64,000 bases of DNA from contig DULJ01000085.1 of assembly GCA_012840465.1 (NCBI GenBank), forward strand, positions 20,897 through 84,896, read 5' to 3'. This document shows, piece after piece, positions 55,653-63,941 of the stretch. The position numbers and the translations under genes are program-made. Positions within the stretch are counted from its first letter, which is position 1, and each line of letters starts with the position of its first letter. Below the pieces are notes generated by a model. That model worked only from the letters and a program-made list of their open reading frames with translations. It ran no database searches and had not been told where the DNA came from. Source of the stretch: Caryophanales bacterium (GTDB lineage Bacteria; Bacillota; Bacilli; Bacillales; Bacillaceae_J).

Positions 55653-56480
55653 ATGAAAGGTGCAAAAAAAGCTACATTCCAATTACTCACGATTATTGTA
55701 TTTCTTTTTAGTGGTTTCAATACGATTCAGGCTGAAACAGTTCCTAACAACCCAATACATTGGGGGATGAAAAAAAGTCGCAACCATGAACCAGCAGATG
55801 CTGGCGCATTGTTTAAATCAATCCTTGCAAAATATGGATCATTCTATTTAGGGGATACATCAAAAAAGGACATTTACCTAACCTTTGACAACGGCTATGA
55901 AAATGGATTTACAGCCGATATTTTAGATATATTAAAAAAGAAAAAGGTACCAGCAACCTTTTTTGTAACGGGACATTACTTAACTGAAAACGCTGATTTA
56001 ATAAAAAGAATGGTGAATGAAGGTCATAATGTAGGCAACCATTCCTGGCACCACCCTGATTTAACACAGGTTAGTAACATTCGCTTAAAAAAAGAATTAC
56101 AGCTTGTTAAAGAGGAATATGAAAAAATAACTGGCAGAAAAGATATGATGTACCTGCGCCCACCAAGAGGGATTTTTAGTGAAAGAACACTCAAACTTTC
56201 AGGGGACTACGGGTATGTAAATGTATTTTGGTCATTGGCATTTGTTGATTGGCATATAAATAATCAAAAAGGTTGGAAATATGCGTACGATAATATTGTG
56301 AATCAAATTCACCCGGGTGCGGTTATCCTTCTACATACCGTGTCAGAAGATAATGCCAAGGCACTGGAAAAAGTGATCGATAAGTTGCGCGAAGAGGGTT
56401 ACACTTTCAAAAGTCTGGATGACCTAATGCTAGAGAAAAGTATGCCAAAACCGTTATTGTATCAGAATTATATGAACTAG
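55653..56480 (+). CDS. pdaA: Polysaccharide deacetylase PdaA (spore cortex delta-lactam synthesis)
   Basis: 275 residues: signal peptide to about residue 27, then the NodB domain. TFDNGYENGFT (77-87) has Asn in place of the second Asp, as in PdaA; the metal histidines are H130 and H134 in GNHSWHHPD; LRPPRG and ILLHTV complete the site. It removes acetyl groups from muramic acid to allow muramic-delta-lactam formation, needed for germination. Implies an endospore former. Strong AAGGAGG ribosome site. Confidence 0.93.
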   Translation: MKGAKKATFQLLTIIVFLFSGFNTIQAETVPNNPIHWGMKKSRNHEPADAGALFKSILAKYGSFYLGDTSKKDIYLTFDNGYENGFTADILDILKKKKVPATFFVTGHYLTENADLIKRMVNEGHNVGNHSWHHPDLTQVSNIRLKKELQLVKEEYEKITGRKDMMYLRPPRGIFSERTLKLSGDYGYVNVFWSLAFVDWHINNQKGWKYAYDNIVNQIHPGAVILLHTVSEDNAKALEKVIDKLREEGYTFKSLDDLMLEKSMPKPLLYQNYMN

Positions 56481-56528
56481 AAATGGACCAATTTGGGTCG
56501 CGGGATCGAGTTCTCTGTCCCGTTTTTG

Positions 56529-56566
56529 AAAACCAGTACTGGGCACGAGCCTTGTACTGGTTTTTT
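56529..56566 (+). terminator. Rho-independent terminator
   Basis: AAAACCAGTAC / GTACTGGTTTT followed by T; a smaller GGGA...TCCC hairpin with TTTTT (about 56502-56527) precedes it. Confidence 0.88.
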
Positions 56567-56644
56567 ATATTTTCTACAACCATTTGCCTGATTATAAAAA
56601 ATAAAACATAATAGGGATAGAGAACATTGAAATGGAGTATAAAA

Positions 56645-58069
56645 ATGGCTAATCAAAAGCAAAAACTAAATCAACGAAATGATCATAGATCAGAGAAAAC
56701 GTCTCAACTGCAGGAAGGGCAAGAATTTCCGCTTACGATTAAAAGACTTGGAATCAACGGGGAAGGTGTCGGCTTCTTCAAAAAACAAACTGTATTTGTC
56801 CAAGGGGCATTACCAGGGGAAATCGTCGTAGCTGAAGCTACAAAGGTTCAAAATAACTTCGCTGAAGCAAAAATAAAAAAGATTCGTCAAAAATCCCCAC
56901 ACCGAGTACAACCATTATGCCCAATTTATGAAGAATGTGGTGGGTGTCAGCTGCAGCATTTAGATTATAAACAGCAGTTAAAAGAAAAGCGGGATATTGT
57001 GATCCAAGCCCTCGAAAGACATACCAACCTAAATATTGAACAGCTTGATATTCGTGAAACGATTGGAATGGAAGACCCGTGGGGATACCGCAATAAAAGC
57101 CAACTCCAAGTTGGTCGTGATGAGCAAAAAGTGTTGGCAGGATTATACGGCTTAAATTCCCATAAGTTAATCGATATATCTGACTGTATGGTTCAGCATC
57201 CAAGTACAAATAAAGTAACGCAAATTGTTAAACAAATTTTAGAAGACTTAAATATTCCGATCTATAATGAAAAGAAACGGAAAGGCTTTGTTCGCACAAT
57301 CGTAACAAGAGTGGGATTTGCATCTGGACAGATTCAATTAGTGCTTGTTACGACAAAACGAGAATTTCCTGAAGTGGATAATTTCATTGCGGAAGTTAAC
57401 AAACACCTTCCAGAAGTAAATTCAATACTTCAAAATGTAAATGGGGATAAGACCTCAATAATCTTTGGTGATGAAACGATTCATCTGCAAGGCGAAGAAT
57501 ATATTCAAGAAACGTTAGGAGACCTATCGTTTGAACTTTCTGCAAGAGCATTCTTCCAATTGAATCCGGTTCAAACTGTGAAACTCTATAATGGGGTCAA
57601 AAAAGCTACACAGCTTACTGGAAAGGAAAAATTGGTAGATGCATATTGTGGTGTAGGAACAATCGGACTTTGGTTGGCGAAAGGTGCATCTGAAATTCGC
57701 GGGATGGATACGATTGAAGAGTCCATTGAAGATGCACGTGAAAATGCTGCCAAACACGGCTTGGAAAATACTTATTATGCCGTCGGCAAAGCAGAATACT
57801 GGCTGCCAAAATGGGAAAAAGAAGGCTGGGAGCCGGATGTCATTGTGGTCGATCCACCACGAGTAGGTTGTGATCAAAAATTTCTAGAAACAGTCTTAAA
57901 AATTAAACCAAAACGAATGGTCTACGTATCCTGCAATCCATCAACACTTGCTAAGGACATTCAATTTCTAAGTAAAGCATATAATGTAGAATATATTCAG
58001 CCGGTGGATATGTTTCCGCATACGGGCAACGTTGAGACGGTGGTATTGATGTCAAGGGTGGAGAAATAA
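56645..58069 (+). CDS. RlmCD/TrmA-type 23S rRNA (uracil-C5)-methyltransferase
   Basis: 474 residues from the ATG with TGGAGT upstream. N-terminal TRAM domain (about 25-85), 4Fe-4S cysteines in [19 protein letters not shown]-binding [26 protein letters not shown] and the catalytic cysteine in [13 protein letters not shown], ending [19 protein letters not shown]. subtilis has two such proteins, RlmCD (YefA) and YfjO; position after pdaA (yfjS) hints at YfjO but does not prove it. Confidence 0.9.
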   Translation: MANQKQKLNQRNDHRSEKTSQLQEGQEFPLTIKRLGINGEGVGFFKKQTVFVQGALPGEIVVAEATKVQNNFAEAKIKKIRQKSPHRVQPLCPIYEECGGCQLQHLDYKQQLKEKRDIVIQALERHTNLNIEQLDIRETIGMEDPWGYRNKSQLQVGRDEQKVLAGLYGLNSHKLIDISDCMVQHPSTNKVTQIVKQILEDLNIPIYNEKKRKGFVRTIVTRVGFASGQIQLVLVTTKREFPEVDNFIAEVNKHLPEVNSILQNVNGDKTSIIFGDETIHLQGEEYIQETLGDLSFELSARAFFQLNPVQTVKLYNGVKKATQLTGKEKLVDAYCGVGTIGLWLAKGASEIRGMDTIEESIEDARENAAKHGLENTYYAVGKAEYWLPKWEKEGWEPDVIVVDPPRVGCDQKFLETVLKIKPKRMVYVSCNPSTLAKDIQFLSKAYNVEYIQPVDMFPHTGNVETVVLMSRVEK

Positions 58070-58197
58070 TGGGAACATGGGGACAGGTATTTTAAATAGT
58101 AATTTGAATAAAAGATTATATAAAAAAATCCGCAGAAAATATCAAGTATATCATCTTACCTTATCTTATAATTTTTTTGAAAGATGAGGTGTTTTTA

Positions 58198-59307
58198 ATG
58201 AAAAAAACAAAGACATACTTAAAGAATTTTGTAGGAACAAGTTATGAAGTTGGGACACAGATTGGTAATTGTATTTTATCGCAACCTGATTTATTAAAAA
58301 AGGTGATTTTACCACCTAAGGTCTATCCTCAAAGTAAGTTAACGGAAATATCCAATTTGCTTAACCGATATTGCAGCGGTGTTAACGAGGAAATCAAAGG
58401 GTTTGTAGATACAGTTGGAATTTCGAAAGAACAAGCGATTTTTTATGCAATGACATATTTGGAACGTGGGTGCAGTTTGATGGCAGCAGTTTCAAACAAG
58501 ATTGAAACTGGACACACTTTAATGGCGCGTAACTATGATTTTAATGATGAAATGGAAGAAATGTGCTTTGCATATACAGCTATTAAAGGAAAATATCGTT
58601 ACATTGGTTCTACACTCAATTTATTCGGACGATGTGATGGAATGAATGAATATGGGCTGGCAGCTTGTAAAGCCAGCAATGGATTGCCTGTGGGTAACTT
58701 TGAGGGAGGACAGAAAGCAGGTGTAACCGGTTTTTCTTTTTGGGTTGTTATCCGAAGTATTTTGGAAAACTGCAAAAATGTTGATGAAGCTATTGCATGG
58801 GCAATGGATGCACCTATTGGATATAATATAAATTTAATGCTTGCTGATAGTAATAGCAAAATTGCGCTATTGCAATGTATAGATGGTCATAAAGCATATC
58901 GTATTTTAGATAACGCCTCTAAGCAGAATTTTCTAATTTCTACAAATCATGCAGTTTTGCAAGAAATAAAGCCATATGAGAAGATGTTGATTGAAAACTC
59001 GGTGATTCGTTATAAAGCAATAGAAAAGATGTTTTCTGAAAAAGAAAAAATATCAGTGCAAGATTTAAAAGTTATACTGTCGACATCTTATCCGCAGGGA
59101 TTGTGTTGCCATTATTACCCCGAATTTTTTGGAACCTTACGTTCTATGTTGTTTAATACAACCGAGAAAAAAATAGAAATGACCTTTGGTTCACCGCAAG
59201 CCAATGGTTGGAAAAGTTTTACGGTACAAAAATTACAAGAGCAAGAAATTATAGTGAATCTTCCATGTGAAAAAGCGGGAACAGATTTTTACAATATTAC
59301 CTATTAA
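58198..59307 (+). CDS. C45/choloylglycine-hydrolase-like N-terminal nucleophile acyl hydrolase
   Basis: 369 residues from the ATG with GAGGTG upstream. Ntn-hydrolase of the acyl-CoA:6-APA acyltransferase / C45 group. Probable nucleophile Cys92 in LERGCSLMAAV, followed by HTLMARNYDF, and the FGRCDGMNEYGLAACKAS segment. In contrast to fungal IAT no GC autocleavage pair is evident, but Gly91-Cys92 could serve. Substrate (amide, N-acyl homoserine lactone, beta-lactam) unknown. A regulator gene follows after 17 bp, probably the same operon. Confidence 0.75.
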   Translation: MKKTKTYLKNFVGTSYEVGTQIGNCILSQPDLLKKVILPPKVYPQSKLTEISNLLNRYCSGVNEEIKGFVDTVGISKEQAIFYAMTYLERGCSLMAAVSNKIETGHTLMARNYDFNDEMEEMCFAYTAIKGKYRYIGSTLNLFGRCDGMNEYGLAACKASNGLPVGNFEGGQKAGVTGFSFWVVIRSILENCKNVDEAIAWAMDAPIGYNINLMLADSNSKIALLQCIDGHKAYRILDNASKQNFLISTNHAVLQEIKPYEKMLIENSVIRYKAIEKMFSEKEKISVQDLKVILSTSYPQGLCCHYYPEFFGTLRSMLFNTTEKKIEMTFGSPQANGWKSFTVQKLQEQEIIVNLPCEKAGTDFYNITY

Positions 59308-59324
59308 AAAAGGAGGAGACTGTA

Positions 59325-60185
59325 TTGAAAGATAAGCAAATCATTGGTAAAGCAATTATATTTATTGAAACAAATTTGTATGAGCCTTTGACTGTAGAAT
59401 CAGTTGCTAATGCAGTTTCCTATTCTTATTATCATTTTCACCGTTATTTTCAAGCAGTGATGGGGGAAACAATTGGTAGTTATATCAGAAGTCGGAGGTT
59501 GACTCAAGCGACATATGACCTTATATATAGTGACAGAAAAATTTTAGACATCGCAGTTTCATTGTATTTTGAGTCTGCTGAAAGTTTTACAAGAGCCTTT
59601 AGGAAGAGATATGGTGTTACACCAACAGAATACAGAAAAAATGGGATTGATGTGCTGATTGGAAGCCATCAACCGATGCAAATTGGCAAACTAACTGAAT
59701 GCAATTATGCAAATTTATCACCAAAAATCGTAATATTTCAACCTAAATCTGTTGTTGGGTTTAGATTTGACACGAGTATTGAGAATAATAACATTATTGA
59801 AATGTGGGAAAAATTGAACGCTCAATTGGCAAAGCAACATTATATTTCATTGAATAATAATAGGTATAGTATTTATGAAACAGGTGGTACATGTCGGTCA
59901 AATACATTTAATAAAAATAGTGAAGCTACTGTATTTATAGGGATTGAAACATTATGTGACTCTAATATCCCAGAAGGTATGAAGTTAAAAGAAATTAGTG
60001 GTGGAAAGTATGCTAAGTTCATACACAAAGGTACAGTAAAAAATTTACTTTCTACATATTATTATATTTGGGGTATTTGGTTGCCTAAGAGTAGTTTCCA
60101 ACTTGATGACAGAGATGATCTGGAATGCTACACAGAGCAATTTTTAGGAGCAGAAAGGGTATACTTAAATCAAGACCTATGTTAA
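59325..60185 (+). CDS. AraC-family regulator with GyrI-like effector domain, C-terminus probably altered
   Basis: 286 residues, TTG start with AAAGGAGGAG upstream. Two AraC helix-turn-helices (about 8-105: YEPLTVESVANAVSYSYYHFHRYFQ and ILDIAVSLYFESAESFTRAFRKRYGVTPTEYR), then an AraC_E_bind/GyrI-like domain. That domain normally ends in a beta-strand like EIYIPI; here it ends AERVYLNQDLC, and the last 101 bp overlap a convergent ORF, so the end may be truncated by a rearrangement. Likely controls the upstream hydrolase gene. Confidence 0.8.
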   Translation: MKDKQIIGKAIIFIETNLYEPLTVESVANAVSYSYYHFHRYFQAVMGETIGSYIRSRRLTQATYDLIYSDRKILDIAVSLYFESAESFTRAFRKRYGVTPTEYRKNGIDVLIGSHQPMQIGKLTECNYANLSPKIVIFQPKSVVGFRFDTSIENNNIIEMWEKLNAQLAKQHYISLNNNRYSIYETGGTCRSNTFNKNSEATVFIGIETLCDSNIPEGMKLKEISGGKYAKFIHKGTVKNLLSTYYYIWGIWLPKSSFQLDDRDDLECYTEQFLGAERVYLNQDLC

Positions 60186-61167
60186 CTGCGAATTCTTCAA
60201 AGTGCTGGCTATATTGCGATTGGTTAAAATAATCTGTTGTTACTTTTCCGTTTGCAAGATCGTACAGAACACTGAAAACACTTGTCCTTCGTTGTGCTTC
60301 GTTATGCTCTTCTTTAGAGTAAGACAGCTTTATTTTTAGTGAATTTGTTTGTTCAGGGGTAACCTGTTCGCCAAAATTCGGACCTTTAAATATTTTAGGT
60401 CTAAAATTACTCTCAATCCCTCCTCCTTCCATCAATAGTGCTTGTAATGGTTTTCCGTTAATATTGCCTAAAGCATACGAGATTCCTTTTAATATTGTAA
60501 TTGAATTTTCGTTAATATTAACCAACTCAATAGGTTTTGCATCCAATATAATTGATGAATCTGATTTGACAAACTCATCTATTTGTTCTAAAAGGGTAGG
60601 GTTGGAGTTTTCTTCACCCCATTTTGTAGCTAAAGGATTATAATAATTAGGACCTACATTTTGAATAGGATGCTTGGAATCAATTTTCAAGGGATGCTCT
60701 CTCCTTTCTTTTAACTTCTTGTTATTCAAACCTTTCTCTTCTGAATAATGTTGGTTTTTGTTAGAAGCAACTTCAATCGTTCCGCTCTGTAGACTTTCAG
60801 GATCAAACCAAGTCATCGTCAAGGTTGGTTGGATATAACTTAATGCCTGCAAAGGCTGAGTTACCAGAAAGCTTGTTGTCCACAGTTGCTTTATTGGCTC
60901 ACCCCTAAAGCTGTAGTTTAAAATACCTGAATCCAGCCACTCTCCATTTCCGTTCCGATTAAACAAGGTTGCATGTATATTGGAAAAATCCAATCTATTA
61001 TTTTGGGGAAAGTTCCAATGTATTCCTACTGCTTCAACAATTGCACTATCAGGAATAGATTCTGCTTTAGTAAAATCCCAATTTTCTTCTTGAAACCAAT
61101 TATTTGTTCCATATGCTGGATCAATCGAAGATGAACTTGAATCAGTTTTGAATATTGAAGAAAGCAT
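60085..61167 (-). CDS. Protein of unknown function, possibly chimeric C-terminus
   Basis: 360 residues, not recognised. Soluble, Asn/Ser-rich, with Trp-containing strands (WNFPQNNRLDFSNIHATLFNRNG, LTMTWFDPESL), no signal peptide or membrane span in the body. The last ~32 residues (LDLSIPFLLLKIALCSIPDH...) are antisense to the AraC-family gene and differ in character, so the true original end may have been near residue 328. GGGGG stands 14 bp upstream of the ATG. Confidence 0.5.
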   Translation of the reverse strand: MLSSIFKTDSSSSSIDPAYGTNNWFQEENWDFTKAESIPDSAIVEAVGIHWNFPQNNRLDFSNIHATLFNRNGNGEWLDSGILNYSFRGEPIKQLWTTSFLVTQPLQALSYIQPTLTMTWFDPESLQSGTIEVASNKNQHYSEEKGLNNKKLKERREHPLKIDSKHPIQNVGPNYYNPLATKWGEENSNPTLLEQIDEFVKSDSSIILDAKPIELVNINENSITILKGISYALGNINGKPLQALLMEGGGIESNFRPKIFKGPNFGEQVTPEQTNSLKIKLSYSKEEHNEAQRRTSVFSVLYDLANGKVTTDYFNQSQYSQHFEEFAVNIGLDLSIPFLLLKIALCSIPDHLCHQVGNYS

Positions 61168-61268
61168 AGTATTGTTTGTACCCCCTTTTCCGAAGTTTTC
61201 CTTATACTACTAATATCGTACATCCCTTTAAAAAATTGAAGCATATGAACGATCTCTGGGCAAAGCAT

Positions 61269-61303
61269 AGACTGCTTCCCCTTTCTGGGAGGTAGTCTTT
61301 TTA
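61269..61303 (+). terminator. Orphan plus-strand terminator
   Basis: AGACTGCTTCCC pairs with GGGAGGTAGTCT (12 bp, two G-T), then TTTTT. No plus-strand gene precedes it: the gene to its left runs the other way. Probably left over from a lost gene or ends a short RNA. Confidence 0.6.
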
Positions 61304-61353
61304 GATTGTTGAAGTTTGTCATTTTTTATAGAACGAAAAAGAAGCCGGACCGC

Positions 61354-61383
61354 TTGACGGTAGTTAATTTCCTGTAAGATAAT
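61354..61383 (+). promoter_or_regulatory. Probable sigma-A promoter for the TetR-family gene
   Basis: TTGACG (61354-61359), 18-bp spacer, GATAAT (61378-61383), 46 bp before the ATG; AT-rich inverted sequence around 61394-61409 may be its own operator. Confidence 0.5.
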
Positions 61384-61428
61384 ACTGGTTAGTAATATAA
61401 TTATTATAAAGTCAAGGGGCGGCATATA

Positions 61429-62034
61429 ATGGGACAGCGGGGTAGACGAAAAGGGTCTATTGGGATCAAAAGCAAAGAAGCAATCCTTATGGTTGCAGCG
61501 GAAGAATTTGCGGAACATGGATTTCATCAAACAAAAATTAGTACCATTGTCAAAAGGACTGGTTTAACACAACCAAGTTTTTATCTTTACTTTTCCAGTA
61601 AGGAAGCTATCTTTCAAGAACTAGTACATACGTTTCGCAACGAATTAATCAATCTAACGAAAGTTAGTAGACTCGAATCTAGTCTGGATAATAGAGTACT
61701 TCCTTCTAACATTGTTAGTGGTCTAATTAAGGTTTTTGAACTTTTCAACAACCATCAACACTTGACGAGGATAGGCTTTTATATTGCGGACGAATCTGAA
61801 GAAATTAAACAGGCGATGAAAAAGCATTTAACTGAAAATCTATTAGCGGAACAACGAGATAATTACTTTCGAGAAGACTTGGATATGGAAACTGTTGCAG
61901 AGTGTATAATCGGTGCCATTGGACAACTCACCATCAAGAAGCTTTTTACAAACGAAAAAAGTCCTCAACAATTAGCAAATGAAATTGTAAATATCTATTT
62001 TTATGGCTTGCAAAATCGCGAAACTATGCATTAA
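61429..62034 (+). CDS. TetR/AcrR-family transcriptional regulator
   Basis: 201 residues. N-terminal helix-turn-helix (about 10-60: KSKEAILMVAAEEFAEHGFHQTKISTIVKRTGLTQPSFYLYFSSKEAIFQELV), then a helical ligand domain. The family represses efflux or catabolic genes. The likely target is unclear; next downstream is a SinI-like ORF after about 12 bp, so the unit may be regulatory in nature. Confidence 0.88.
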   Translation: MGQRGRRKGSIGIKSKEAILMVAAEEFAEHGFHQTKISTIVKRTGLTQPSFYLYFSSKEAIFQELVHTFRNELINLTKVSRLESSLDNRVLPSNIVSGLIKVFELFNNHQHLTRIGFYIADESEEIKQAMKKHLTENLLAEQRDNYFREDLDMETVAECIIGAIGQLTIKKLFTNEKSPQQLANEIVNIYFYGLQNRETMH

Positions 62035-62045
62035 TTTATCGGGAG

Positions 62046-62198
62046 TTGAGGAAGATTAATACAGTAAAAAAGTGCAATTTGGTGGATATTGATGAGGAAT
62101 GGGTAAAATTAATCATTGAAGCTAAAAACATTGGTTTGAAACTTGAAGAAGTGAGAGATTTTTTAAAAAATGGAATGAAAGATAGAAACAATGAGTAG
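62046..62198 (+). CDS. SinI-like anti-repressor peptide
   Basis: The conserved part, DIDEEWVKLIIEAKNIGLKL then EEVRDFLKNG, matches the SinI dimerisation helix-turn-helix of B. subtilis (DQEWVELMVEAKEANISPEEIRKYL as I recall it). SinI binds SinR and frees biofilm genes. The start is unclear: a TTG at 62046 or TTG/GTG at 62079/62082, none with a good ribosome site. No SinR gene lies next to it, so it is an orphan that could act on a distant SinR. Confidence 0.6.
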   Translation: MRKINTVKKCNLVDIDEEWVKLIIEAKNIGLKLEEVRDFLKNGMKDRNNE

Positions 62199-62215
62199 AA
62201 AGTGAGTAAGTTATT

Positions 62216-62596
62216 TTGGGGCTACAGAAATTCACCTTCTTAATTCATCTTACAGAATATAAGTATGCTAGTGGATTTGGCAAATATGAGATTTGTAGAA
62301 AACAGCAGTTTGCAATTGGTAAACCAGTAGCAAAGGAAATACTGGCTCTTTTTTCACAGTATATAAATAGTAATCAGCTGGTTTGCTATGCTACCGATAT
62401 AGGATCGTGGGAGATGACCATAACAGATACTGAAGGTAAATCTTTCAATTTCAAGGGATCACTTTGTGGTGAAGTGACAGTTGGAGATATTGATTTGGGC
62501 CAACTTATAAGAGCGTATTTATCAATTAATCAATTATTTGTGTTTGACGGATGCGTAGAGGAGATTTTCTATCACCAGAAAACAATCCTGTTGTGA
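62216..62596 (+). CDS. Unknown protein, 126 residues
   Basis: Not recognised. TTG start without a good ribosome site, so it may be a 5'-truncated gene. The C-terminal half (SWEMTITDTEGKSFNFKGSL, VGDIDLGQLIRAYLSINQLFVFDG) looks like a well-folded alpha/beta domain. Its TGA stop overlaps the ATG of the next small ORF (TGATG). Confidence 0.45.
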   Translation: MGLQKFTFLIHLTEYKYASGFGKYEICRKQQFAIGKPVAKEILALFSQYINSNQLVCYATDIGSWEMTITDTEGKSFNFKGSLCGEVTVGDIDLGQLIRAYLSINQLFVFDGCVEEIFYHQKTILL

Positions 62597-62724
62597 TGAG
62601 CCTGTTCTACGAAAAAATTCCCGTTGATATGTTTCCAAAAACGGATAGTTCGAAAGACATTCATTCTGTCCTCTTGAGCCATGTTGAGTGTATCTCGCAA
62701 CTCATTTTAAAAGAAGGCAACTAA
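62596..62724 (+). pseudogene. 42-codon ORF resembling the C-terminus of RlmCD-type methyltransferases
   Basis: Contains EKIPVDMFPKT and, after a short gap, HSVLLSHVECI, comparable to [20 protein letters not shown] at the end of the methyltransferase at 56645-58069. Nothing upstream encodes the rest of such an enzyme, so it is probably a relic. The TGATG overlap with the preceding gene and a terminator at its stop mean it could still be translated. Confidence 0.45.
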
Positions 62725-62746
62725 CCCTTATAGGGCGTTGTCTTTT
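62714..62746 (+). terminator. Terminator of the sinI-like/unknown gene unit
   Basis: AAGGCAAC pairs with GTTGTCTT and an inner CCCT/AGGG stem caps it; TTTTC follows. The following 180 bp to 62925 contain no gene I can support. Confidence 0.65.
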
Positions 62747-62924
62747 CACGTTTCTTGCAGCGGATTAACAAAACCGTATTGAATGTGTACAGTGCAGTCA
62801 TGATCACAAGCAATCTTTTCAACTGGTGAATGAAGAATTGTTGAAATTAAGTCATTTGGATGATGCCAGGCATTTATTCATCTGAAACTGAAATAGTTTT
62901 ATTCATCATACCTAATCCACAGCT

Positions 62925-63305
62925 TTATTTTTTTGATGGATATAATTCTAACTTGTTCATATCTACAATAAAATTGTAGGTCATTAAAATATCCAATCCT
63001 AGTAGTCCATTATGATTTTTTGGAAGAACCCCCACATCAATTTCAGTATTCTGTATATTAAATTTATCAATTTGAATTTCATCCATTACCTTTGTATAGA
63101 ATGGAACTGAACCACCAATTCCATATGCTTCATAAATATCGTCACTATTTTCATACGTTACCCCTATTTCTTCTAATATATCTGGGCTAATTACAGTGTG
63201 AGAGGAACCTGTATCAATAATCATATCATCGATTTGTAACGTTCTTCCTCGAAAAGTAACTATAAGTGATGTTTTAATAAGTTGACCATCAAATAATATT
63301 TTCAT
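62925..63305 (-). CDS. Retropepsin-like aspartic protease domain protein
   Basis: 126 residues, clan AA fold. The catalytic motif is IIDTGSSHTVIS (Asp31), followed by the second signature GLLGLDILMTYNFIVDM near residue 100, typical of single-domain bacterial retropepsin-like proteases that act as dimers. No signal peptide or membrane anchor. Its ATG overlaps the stop of the upstream 81-residue gene by one base (TAATG), so the pair is coupled. Confidence 0.75.
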   Translation of the reverse strand: MKILFDGQLIKTSLIVTFRGRTLQIDDMIIDTGSSHTVISPDILEEIGVTYENSDDIYEAYGIGGSVPFYTKVMDEIQIDKFNIQNTEIDVGVLPKNHNGLLGLDILMTYNFIVDMNKLELYPSKK

Positions 63306-63550
63306 TATATTCGTCTCACCCTCATCATCGGGTCTTTACGAATATGAACGATACATGCCTCGTTCGATGTATGGTAAACAATATTTCCAGGTTCTACTTT
63401 AAAAAACTCTTTATTAACATTTTCTTCTGGAATGGATCGAATGGGTGCGACTTCATCAATAATTTTTTTATCATCTTCCTCATGATAATTAAGAATCGAT
63501 ACTAATACAAACTGATTTGGGAATAATTCTCTAACTTCCTGCCACTTCAT
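63305..63550 (-). CDS. Unknown 81-residue partner of the retropepsin-like protein
   Basis: MKWQEVRELFPNQFVLVSIL opening, an acidic middle and a basic end (KDPMMRVRRI). Strong AAGGAGAG ribosome site. Not recognised beyond being a small beta-rich soluble protein. One-base overlap with the protease gene suggests an obligate pair in which it might be substrate, adaptor or regulator. Confidence 0.65.
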   Translation of the reverse strand: MKWQEVRELFPNQFVLVSILNYHEEDDKKIIDEVAPIRSIPEENVNKEFFKVEPGNIVYHTSNEACIVHIRKDPMMRVRRI

Positions 63551-63941
63551 ACATCATCTCTCCTTTTTTCCTTATTATAAGCTATAGCTAATTTCATATC
63601 ATTTTTTTATGCATTATATTCTTTTGATTAGTAGAGAGATAGGTAATTCAAAGTTTATACATAGTTTATTAAATTAGGTATCAACGCATTGGTAGAGGGT
63701 GATTTTATTTAAAAATTGACGTTATAGAAATCCTTTAAAAACAAGGAGTAAAATGTAATTCATAATATAACCTGAATTATTCATAGTTTCTATCTGAATT
63801 GACTCAAAATGTAGTATTGACAAGTGATTTGAAGTAAATTATTTTTCACCGAAAAGGTGAAAGTCTAAATGCATGAAAAAAAGCCCCACTTTTGGTATTG
63901 TCATAGGTGACTAAACCAAAACAAACCAAGGGGGCTTCTCT

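Noticed and set aside
62750..62885. Peptide-like stretch (RIECVQCSHDHKQSFQLVNE...) after the sinI-like unit
   Set aside because: Short, no start or ribosome site and no recognised family; could be gene debris but cannot be supported.
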